Origin: Anaerolineae bacterium
GTDB lineage: Bacteria; Chloroflexota; Anaerolineae; 4572-78; J111
Direction of reading: 5' to 3'
Length of the DNA: 6,199 nucleotides
Assembly: GCA_020433835.1 (NCBI GenBank)
Contig: JAGRBY010000438.1
Coordinates: 1-6,199 of the forward strand
Shown: positions 1-5,292 of the stretch, piece after piece
How positions within the stretch are numbered: the stretch's first letter is position 1
How the letters are laid out: each line of letters begins with the position of its first letter
Notes under the pieces: model-generated
Told to the model about the DNA's origin: nothing
The model's input: only the letters and a program-made list of their open reading frames with translations
The model's database searches: none
Program-made: the position numbers and the translations under genes

Positions 1-176
1 TGGGCCGCCACCAGCCAAAACATAACGTAGCCGGTCACCGTCACCAGCTCGCCAAAGGCAAAGTTGAGCATGCCTAACACGCTAAAGACCATGGCCAGCC
101 CCAGGGCCAGCAGGGCGTAAATGCTGCCCAGACTGAGGGCGTTGATAAATTGTTGGGTTAGTAGTTCAGGGGTCAT
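1..176 (-). CDS. livH: LivH-type branched-chain amino acid ABC transporter permease (5' part, runs off window)
   Basis: Inner-membrane permease subunit of a Liv/HAAT-type ABC importer. Only the first 58 codons are present; the rest lies beyond position 1. From the ATG at 176 the protein begins MTPELLTQQFINALSLGSIY, followed by a hydrophobic first membrane segment (about residues 13-37, with LGSIYALLALGLAMVFSVLG). Then comes the family-typical NFAFGE stretch at 38-43, where many LivH proteins read NFAHGE. A second membrane segment starts at about residue 44. The ATG overlaps the livF stop by four bases (ATGA), and GGGAG at 185-181 lies 4 nt before it, so translation is probably coupled to livF. 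LivM and LivG partners are not in view and would be expected beyond position 1. Family assignment is good; the transported substrate is not known. Confidence 0.88.
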   Translation of the reverse strand, partial: MTPELLTQQFINALSLGSIYALLALGLAMVFSVLGMLNFAFGELVTVTGYVMFWLVAA

Positions 177-883
177 GCGTCTCCCAAATAGGCGCGTTCC
201 AAATCAAGCCCGCCTTCTTGAAATTCTTGCGCACTGCCTGCGGCCTGCACCCGGCCCGAAGCCAATACGTAGGCCCGGTCGGAAATTTCCAGCGCCTGGT
301 GCGCGTTTTGTTCCACCAGCACAATCGTTAACCCGTCATCGCGCAAATGCTGAATAAGTTCTAAGATGTCGCTGACCAGCAGCGGCGCTAAGCCCAACGA
401 CGGTTCATCGAGCAGCATCATTTTAGGCTGGCTCATCAGGGCACGGGCAATGGCTAACATCTGCTGCTGCCCCCCTGAAAGCGTGCCACCTAACTGTGCT
501 TGGCGCTCGGCCAAAATGGGGAACTGCTCAAATACAAAAGCGAGACTTTCTTCCACCGCCCGCTTGTTGCGCTGCAAATAGGCTCCGGCCCGCAGATTTT
601 CCAGCACCGTCAGCCGGGAAAAGATGCGCCGCCCTTCCGGCACCAGGGCGATACCGGTCGCCAGGTTATCCTCCGGCGACCGCCCGTCGATGCGCATGGA
701 TTGGTGGATGATCTCACCCCGCTGCGGGCGCAGCAAGCCAACCACGGTGCGCAGCAAGGTACTCTTGCCGGCCCCATTCGGCCCCAAGACCGCTACAATT
801 TCTCCTTTGTCAACGTTGAGGGAGATGCCGTGGAGGACTTCCACCGGCCCGTAATTTACAACCAGATCGCGAATGTGTAACAA
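173..883 (-). CDS. livF: LivF-type branched-chain amino acid ABC transporter ATP-binding protein
   Basis: Cytoplasmic ATPase subunit of a Liv/HAAT ABC importer; 236 residues from the chosen start, the usual LivF length. Visible in order: Walker A GPNGAGKST at 34-42, the LivF-typical VPEGRRIF stretch at 81-88, ABC signature LSGGQQQ at 135-141, Walker B MMLLDEPS at 155-162 (D159, E160), and VEQN at 190-193. VEQN stands where other ABC ATPases carry the H-loop histidine, as is normal for LivF. The open frame runs back to 994, but those extra 37 codons cross an inverted repeat and have no homology-like content. TTG at 883 gives a protein starting MLHIRDLVVNYG, with AGGA at 895-892 placed 8 nt upstream. 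ATT at 886 is a less likely alternative. The gene follows the binding-protein gene after 210 bp and overlaps livH by 4 bp. The family call is secure; the exact start is less so. Confidence 0.93.
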   Translation of the reverse strand: MLHIRDLVVNYGPVEVLHGISLNVDKGEIVAVLGPNGAGKSTLLRTVVGLLRPQRGEIIHQSMRIDGRSPEDNLATGIALVPEGRRIFSRLTVLENLRAGAYLQRNKRAVEESLAFVFEQFPILAERQAQLGGTLSGGQQQMLAIARALMSQPKMMLLDEPSLGLAPLLVSDILELIQHLRDDGLTIVLVEQNAHQALEISDRAYVLASGRVQAAGSAQEFQEGGLDLERAYLGDA

Positions 884-891
884 AATGTTTG

Positions 892-895
892 TCCT
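892..895 (-). promoter_or_regulatory. Shine-Dalgarno of livF, supports TTG start
   Basis: On the minus strand AGGA is followed by CAAACATT and then TTG at 883, an 8-nt spacing. This site argues for the internal TTG start over the in-frame ATG at 994, which lies inside the inverted-repeat element. Read from sequence; use as a ribosome binding site is inferred. Confidence 0.5.
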
Positions 896-901
896 AAAAG
901 G

Positions 902-1079
902 GGGGTAGGGATTAGGTAGTAGGGGGCGTTCGTTAGACCTGACAGGTTTTGTACGGCACGTTTGGGCGTAAATAGAAGCCCATTTGTCGCTCATCTTACG
1001 CCGTAAGAAACCGTTGGAAACCTGTCAGGTCTTTCATGACATCGCGTTTGCAGAGGTTTTCCCCCTTAATCCCTACCCC
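902..1079. repeat. Nested inverted-repeat element between binding-protein gene and livF
   Basis: Two perfect inverted repeats lie one inside the other. The outer pair is GGGGTAGGGATTA at 902-914 and its complement at 1067-1079 (13 bp). The inner pair is AGACCTGACAGGTTT at 935-949 and its complement at 1018-1032 (15 bp); each inner arm also holds the near-palindrome ACCTGACAGGT. Further in, TACGGC at 952-957 pairs with GCCGTA at 1000-1005, and CTTACG-C-CGTAAG at 995-1007 is a small palindrome. The element fills most of the 210-bp spacer and contains no plausible gene. It resembles a MITE-like or dispersed intergenic repeat. Neither strand shows a T-run directly after an arm, so it is not a standard intrinsic terminator. 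It could still attenuate or stabilise RNA between the abundant binding protein and the membrane subunits (inference). Confidence 0.7.
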
Positions 1080-1093
1080 TTACCCCTTACTTT

Positions 1094-2401
1094 CTAAGGT
1101 TCAGGAATATAATCCGGCAGCACCTGATCGAGAAAAACCAACTCACCGTTTTCTACTTTCACCAGCGTAACCGCTTTATCAGAGCGGCGGGTGTCGGGGT
1201 TCATGGTGATGGTGCCGGTTACGCCTTCGAAGCCGGAAATTTGCTTGAGGCCTTCCATAATGTCGGCCGGTTCAGCCGAGCCGGTGCTTTCGATGGCCTG
1301 TTTGACCATATAGATTTCATCATAGCCTACGCCGTAAGCTACCGAATCGGGGGCTGTGCCGGTGCTCTCTTCGTAAAGGGCGAAGAACTTACCCAGGGCA
1401 TTGTCGGCGCTGGGGAAAGCGTGGGTGGTGAAGACCATGCCTTCAACCGCCTCACCCGCATCGAGCAGCGAAGCATCGTGGTTGCCGTCGGTGGAGATCA
1501 GCGGCGTTTCAACTCCCGCCGAGCGCAGTTGGCGCACAAAGATGGGCGTATCGGGAATAAACATCGCGGTGAAAAGGACATCGGGCGCTTCCGGCAGTCC
1601 GGCAATTGATGTCGCCAGCGCCGAGTAATCTCCGGCATCGATGCGATACTGCTCCTCGCCGATGACCTTGCCGCCCAGGTGCTCGAAGCTCTCGGTGAAG
1701 TAGTCGATCATATTGTCGGTGTAGGGAATTTCCGTGGAGCGAATGGTGAATGCAGTGCGATAGCCTTGCTGATAGGCATATTGTGCGGCTAATGCCCCCT
1801 GGATGGTATCGCTCATTACCAATTGGAAGGCGCAGTCACCGGCATCGCCCACCAGCGTGGGGGCGGTACCGTCGCCGGTGGAAATCGGAATGCCTTGCCC
1901 GCAGGCGACCGTCGCTTGGGCTAAAAACGCATCGCCGGTGGTGCCGATAATATAAGCAACGTCACCGCCGCTCAAGGCTTCTTCCAGAAGCTGAAGGCTC
2001 AAAGCCTGGTCGTTTTTACCGTCGCTGGTCATCAGCTCTAACGGGCGACCTAACACCCCGCCGGCAGCGTTGATCTCCTCAACGGCAAACTGCGCCCCGT
2101 TACGAACCGGCAGGTCGTAAAATGAGTACACATCGCTAAAATCGCCTACATAGACAATTTTAATAGGATCGCCGCTGGCTTCTTCGGATGGAGCGGCTTC
2201 TTCGGTGGCCGCGGCTTCCTCGGCCATTGCTTCTGCGGTCGCTTCCTCTACAACTTCGGCTTCTGCGGGTTCCTCTGTTTCAACTACGGCCGGTTCGACC
2301 ACTTCACCTTCCGGCTCCGGGGTTGAAGCCGATTGGCAGGCGGTCGCCAGCATGAAAACCAATAAAACCATAAGCCAATTTTTCCAATTGCGTGTTGTCA
2401 T
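1094..2401 (-). CDS. Liv/HAAT-type ABC transporter substrate-binding lipoprotein
   Basis: Extracytoplasmic solute receptor for the adjacent Liv-type importer; 435 residues from the chosen ATG. Residues 1-22 form a lipoprotein signal: basic start, hydrophobic MVLLVFMLATA, then Cys22. Residues 29-74 are a linker with 18 Glu, rich in Ala and Val and without Lys or Arg. The type-1 periplasmic-binding fold (Peripla_BP_6-like) runs from about 80 to 425, with IKIVYVGDFS at its start, FAVEEINAAGGVLGRPLEL, and GYDEIYMVKQAIE near the end. Cys167 and Cys190 are the only cysteines after the lipid-anchor Cys and might form a disulfide. The frame also has an ATG at 2413, but GGAGGAG at 2411-2405 lies between the two ATGs and fits as the Shine-Dalgarno of the second, so 2401 is preferred. 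The ligand could be a branched-chain or other amino acid, an amide or urea; sequence alone does not decide. Confidence 0.92.
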   Translation of the reverse strand: MTTRNWKNWLMVLLVFMLATACQSASTPEPEGEVVEPAVVETEEPAEAEVVEEATAEAMAEEAAATEEAAPSEEASGDPIKIVYVGDFSDVYSFYDLPVRNGAQFAVEEINAAGGVLGRPLELMTSDGKNDQALSLQLLEEALSGGDVAYIIGTTGDAFLAQATVACGQGIPISTGDGTAPTLVGDAGDCAFQLVMSDTIQGALAAQYAYQQGYRTAFTIRSTEIPYTDNMIDYFTESFEHLGGKVIGEEQYRIDAGDYSALATSIAGLPEAPDVLFTAMFIPDTPIFVRQLRSAGVETPLISTDGNHDASLLDAGEAVEGMVFTTHAFPSADNALGKFFALYEESTGTAPDSVAYGVGYDEIYMVKQAIESTGSAEPADIMEGLKQISGFEGVTGTITMNPDTRRSDKAVTLVKVENGELVFLDQVLPDYIPEP

Positions 2402-2404
2402 TTT

Positions 2405-2411
2405 CTCCTCC
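2405..2411 (-). promoter_or_regulatory. Shine-Dalgarno deciding the start of the binding-protein gene
   Basis: GGAGGAG on the minus strand, with its GGAGG core 5 nt before ATG 2401. It overlaps the last base of the upstream in-frame ATG at 2413 and would be codons MEEK if that ATG were used. A near-perfect anti-16S match in this position makes the downstream ATG the likely start and gives a normal short basic lipoprotein N-terminus. Confidence 0.75.
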
Positions 2412-2480
2412 ATAGTTTTGATTTCTGGTATTGCGTTGAGCCAGTCTACTCAATCGTGATATAAAGTGTCTTGTTGCGAG

Positions 2481-2509
2481 ATTGAAAATGAGAGATGGGT
2501 CGATGCCAA
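2481..2509 (-). promoter_or_regulatory. Candidate sigma70-type promoter for the transporter genes
   Basis: Minus strand: TTGGCA at 2509-2504 (5 of 6 to TTGACA), a 17-bp spacer, then TTCAAT at 2486-2481 (4 of 6 to TATAAT). Transcription would begin near 2474 and leave a leader of about 70 nt before the ATG at 2401. The 169-bp spacer between the amidohydrolase and the binding-protein gene is long enough for a separate promoter. The -10 match is weak, TTTATAT at 2465-2459 is a competing AT-rich site, and no operator was recognised. Confidence 0.3.
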
Positions 2510-2570
2510 CGGACATCTTCCCGCTCGGTCACTCCTCTCCTACCATTGTTTAGAATTGTAAAGAATTTCT

Positions 2571-3737
2571 TCAGGCCAGTCCGTGCGCCCGCAGAACGTT
2601 ATGGGCCAGGATATTGTGCCCGATTGACTGAGCTTGGTCGATGGTCATGAAATCGCGCTCAACGGCGCTGCTCAGCACGCGCTCCAGTGCGGCCCGGCCT
2701 TCTTTGGCCGAAATCCACACAATCTCCGGCTCCGAAGCTTCGTCGGAGCCATACAGGATTTTATTGGTCGGTACGGCACCGATGACCTGGGTCAAAACAC
2801 GATCCATATCCAGCATACCCCAAGGGAAGTAAAGCGACAACTCCAGATAGGCCAATGGATAGAGCGAGGCCAGGTAGGTCGCTTCGCCCAGCCAGGGAAA
2901 GCCGCTATGGATCAAAACCGTGGGGTGATCGGCAAAGCGGGTGAGCAGCGGGCCTAAGTTGCTGGGCCGGGCGTGGCTCAAGACCACATCGGTATCGCCC
3001 GCGCCGGAATGAATATGAACCGGGCGATCATACTTTTTGGCGATCTCAAAGGTGACGTTCAGCAGATGATCGCGCAGCGCTTTGCTGGTATCACGCCCTT
3101 CGCGCCAGTCGGCGGCTTGCCAGCGTTTGTACGAGGCCGCAACCTCTTCGCGGCTGGGCGCACCGACATCCAACCCGGTGCGGTAAGCAATGATCGATTT
3201 GAAGGCTACGCAGCGCGGGTCGTTCACAGCGCGTTCCAATTCGGCCCGAAACGCGGCTTCGAGATCGGCGGCGCTTTGGGTTTGTTGACGGGCGGCTTCG
3301 ATCATCGGCTCGATGCGGGCGACGCGGTGAATGGTGATGCCGGTTAATTCTTGCATCACCCGTTGATCGACTTTGGGCAACGGGTAGCCGTCGTCAACAA
3401 CCATGGCGCTCACATGGGCATCGGCCATCAAGCCCGAAATGTAGGCTTGCGGATCGGCTGCCAGCGTAGCGTGGCGGGTCGGCAACAGCGCCTCCGGCGA
3501 GCAAGCCAGATACTCAGCCAACCGGCGGCGGGTGAGCATCGCCATGAGGGTGTGGTCGGTCATGGATGAGACGGCTCCGGCCAGCGCCGGGTTAACGCCG
3601 GTGGCCGAGCCAAAACACATACCCATGACCGTAATCCGGTCGAGAAAGCCTTCAGGCGGCGCAGCGATCAGCTTGTCGGCCTGAAAACCGTGCGAGTGGG
3701 CATCAACAATAGGGGCTTGACTTAAATCGATTCTCAT
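2571..3737 (-). CDS. Amidohydrolase, FluG/NodGS N-terminal-domain-like
   Basis: Metal-dependent hydrolase of the amidohydrolase_2 TIM-barrel type, 388 residues, cytoplasmic (no signal). Candidate metal and active-site residues are visible: H14 and H16 in IVDAHSHG, K180 in AFKSIIAYRTGLD, H241 and H243 in PVHIHSGAGDTD, H277 in VLIHSGFPWLGEATYLAS, and D332 in ILYGSDEASEP. From memory of the family, the order AFKSI-AYR-GL, HIHSG-GD-D, then E-YLAS-YP matches the N-terminal half of plant NodGS and fungal FluG better than uronate or decarboxylase relatives. The ATG overlaps the stop of the glutamine-synthetase-like gene (ATGA), and GGAGG at 3747-3743 sits 5 nt upstream, which implies co-translation. 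The likely role is hydrolysis of an amide, perhaps a gamma-glutamyl compound made by its partner (inference). The substrate is unknown. Confidence 0.87.
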   Translation of the reverse strand: MRIDLSQAPIVDAHSHGFQADKLIAAPPEGFLDRITVMGMCFGSATGVNPALAGAVSSMTDHTLMAMLTRRRLAEYLACSPEALLPTRHATLAADPQAYISGLMADAHVSAMVVDDGYPLPKVDQRVMQELTGITIHRVARIEPMIEAARQQTQSAADLEAAFRAELERAVNDPRCVAFKSIIAYRTGLDVGAPSREEVAASYKRWQAADWREGRDTSKALRDHLLNVTFEIAKKYDRPVHIHSGAGDTDVVLSHARPSNLGPLLTRFADHPTVLIHSGFPWLGEATYLASLYPLAYLELSLYFPWGMLDMDRVLTQVIGAVPTNKILYGSDEASEPEIVWISAKEGRAALERVLSSAVERDFMTIDQAQSIGHNILAHNVLRAHGLA

Positions 3738-5080
3738 CCGTACCTCCAGCGCAGCGTTTCGGTTAATTGGGCTTCATCCATCGTGCCGTAGCTGTCCCAT
3801 TCCAGGCGGCGCGAGGCGAGAAAGGCTTCAAATTCAGCTTCGCCCATCGCCTGCCGGGCAAAATCGGACTGGGCCAGGCGGTCGATGGCTTCGCCCAGGT
3901 CGGCGGGTAGCCGGTAAACGGCGTTCGCTGCACGCTCGGCTTCAGACAACTCCGACGGATTGGTTTGCAGTGGCGTCGGCAAGGTCAGGCCGCGCTCCAG
4001 CCCATCGAGCGCCGAAGCGATCAGCATCGCCATTGAGAGGTAGGGGTTGGCGGTGTGATCGATGGTTTTTAGCTCCATGTTGGCGGCTTTGTCGCGGCTG
4101 CCGGCGGTACCTTTAATCAGGCGTATGGCGGCTTCGCGGTTTTCGTGGCCCCAGCAGGTGAAGCCCCCCGACCATTTATCGGGCTGAAGCCGGCCATAAC
4201 TGAGCACGCTCGGCGCGTAAACGGCCACGAGGTCGCGCAAATGGGCGAGCACACCGGCGGTTAGGGCTTCGCCTGCGGGCGTTAGCCCCTCGGGGCCATC
4301 GCCGCCGGTCATTAAGTTTTTGTCGGCTTTCCAGGCGCTGAAATGGAGATGACAGCCGTTGCCCACGGCTCCATCAAGCACCAGCGGCGCGAACGAGGTT
4401 TTGAAGCCGTGTTTAGCGGCAATGCGGCGAATGGTGGTGCGGGCCAGCACGTGTTGATCGGCGGCGGCTACGGGTGGGAGCGCTCCCAAAGACATTTCAA
4501 CCTGGCCCGATGAGTACTCGGGATGGAATTGGGCCACCTGGATGCCTTGCGCTTCAAGTGCGGTTACGACATCGACGGCAAAGCCTTCCAGCGGCAGCAG
4601 GGCGATGGGGCTGTAGCCGGGGCCGTCGTGAACGGGCGCGTCGTCGGCAGTGAAGAGCGTAAATTCGAGTTCGAAGGCCATTTTGAAGGTGATACCGTGC
4701 GCGGCGGCGTTATCGACCATGCTTTTGAGCAGGCTGCGCTGGCAAATTGGCATCACGTTGAGGTCTTGATCGTACTGATCGACCGGTGCCCAGGCCCAGC
4801 CCGGTGCGCCGGATAACGCCACGCTGGCGGCGAGATCGGGGAGCAGGCGCATATCGCCGGAGGGGGTGTCGTAGCCGGGGCTGGCGGCGATGTGGTCATC
4901 GACGGCAAAGACGGCGAATACATACGACAGCCCGACGCCATACTGTCCAACGCCGGCCAGCCGGTCAATCGGCACGCATTTTACGCGCGTCACGCCGGCA
5001 TTATCAACCAGCGTACAGGCGACCAATCGAACGCCGTCTTCTTTGAGTTTCTGGATCACTGCATCTGCATTTTCGTTCAA
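3734..5080 (-). CDS. Glutamine-synthetase-fold ligase, FluG/NodGS-like
   Basis: ATP-dependent ligase of the glutamine synthetase family, 448 residues. An N-terminal beta-grasp part (about 17-105, VDNAGVTRVKCVP) precedes the catalytic domain (about 110-448). Metal and substrate residues can be matched to GSI: E137 and E139 (FELEF), E188 and E195 (HPEYSSGQVEM), H244 (GNGCHLHFS), R297 (SYGRLQP), R315 and R320 (WGHENREAAIR), E336 (MELKT), then TANPYL. Two positions differ: N334 and K338 stand where GSI has R355 and R359. WG-ENREA-R and FEIK/MELK are, from memory, FluG/NodGS-type signatures. No adenylylation-site tyrosine context was recognised. It probably gamma-glutamylates an amine or amino acid rather than serving as housekeeping GlnA (inference). 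The start is TTG at 5080, preceded by AGGAG with 6-nt spacing; no in-frame ATG offers a better start. The stop overlaps the amidohydrolase ATG. Confidence 0.9.
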   Translation of the reverse strand: MNENADAVIQKLKEDGVRLVACTLVDNAGVTRVKCVPIDRLAGVGQYGVGLSYVFAVFAVDDHIAASPGYDTPSGDMRLLPDLAASVALSGAPGWAWAPVDQYDQDLNVMPICQRSLLKSMVDNAAAHGITFKMAFELEFTLFTADDAPVHDGPGYSPIALLPLEGFAVDVVTALEAQGIQVAQFHPEYSSGQVEMSLGALPPVAAADQHVLARTTIRRIAAKHGFKTSFAPLVLDGAVGNGCHLHFSAWKADKNLMTGGDGPEGLTPAGEALTAGVLAHLRDLVAVYAPSVLSYGRLQPDKWSGGFTCWGHENREAAIRLIKGTAGSRDKAANMELKTIDHTANPYLSMAMLIASALDGLERGLTLPTPLQTNPSELSEAERAANAVYRLPADLGEAIDRLAQSDFARQAMGEAEFEAFLASRRLEWDSYGTMDEAQLTETLRWRYG

Positions 5081-5086
5081 ACTGTT

Positions 5087-5091
5087 CTCCT
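5087..5091 (-). promoter_or_regulatory. Shine-Dalgarno supporting the TTG start of the GS-like gene
   Basis: AGGAG on the minus strand, followed by AACAGT and TTG at 5080 (6-nt spacing). It is the only strong ribosome-binding match near the 5' end and justifies a rare start codon. Confidence 0.7.
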
Positions 5092-5155
5092 GGTGGGTTG
5101 ATTGGATAGTTGGTTAGATAGCAAAGTTTTTCTTTAATAAGAATGGAAAGGATTA

Positions 5156-5226
5156 GGACGCAGATACACACAGATTTTCGCAGATAAATATAAAAGATCA
5201 GCGTTTATCTGTGTGTATCTGTGTCC
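5156..5226. repeat. 71-bp imperfect palindrome with 10-bp-phased CAGAT words
   Basis: Arms 5156-5175 and 5207-5226 are complementary at 19 of 20 positions, including the unbroken 15-mer CAGATACACACAGAT and its complement. Inside, 5179-5185 pairs with 5197-5203 at 6 of 7 positions, separated from the outer stem by a TTT/TTT mismatch, so symmetry runs almost through the whole element around position 5191. CAGAT occurs at 5161, 5171 and 5181, and the complement ATCTG at 5207 and 5217. It lies in the 212-bp spacer between the FAD enzyme and GS-like genes. The form suits a dispersed REP- or MITE-like intergenic repeat. No T-run follows on the minus strand, so terminator function is not supported. 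The rest of the spacer shows no gene. Confidence 0.8.
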
Positions 5227-5292
5227 CATAAAACGGGTTGAACCCCAAAAGTCTTATTTAGGAACAAGATTAGTAAACGACCATCCATCCAA

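Noticed and set aside
500..880. Plus-strand open frame of 126 codons opposite livF
   Set aside because: It lies wholly antisense to a gene with complete ABC ATPase motifs, has no recognisable domain or ribosome site, and reflects the GC-rich codon pattern of the opposite strand.
884..994. N-terminal extension of livF to the ATG at 994
   Set aside because: The extra residues are encoded inside the nested inverted repeat, make the protein longer than the family, and lack a better ribosome site than the one before TTG 883.
935..1032. Inner inverted repeat as an intrinsic terminator after the receptor gene
   Set aside because: The arms are 68 bp apart and no T-run follows the distal arm on the minus strand.
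2304..2516. Minus-strand 70-codon frame overlapping the start of the receptor gene
   Set aside because: It overlaps the lipoprotein signal region in another frame and shows no domain; the lipoprotein reading is convincing.
5115..5143. Possible promoter upstream of the GS-like gene (TTCTTA, 17 bp, TATCTA on the minus strand)
   Set aside because: Only three of six matches in each box, no better than background in this AT-rich stretch.
5161..5221. CAGAT words as a CRISPR or iteron array
   Set aside because: The words are 5 bp at 10-bp spacing inside one palindrome, with no repeat-spacer structure, no cas gene and no replication gene nearby.
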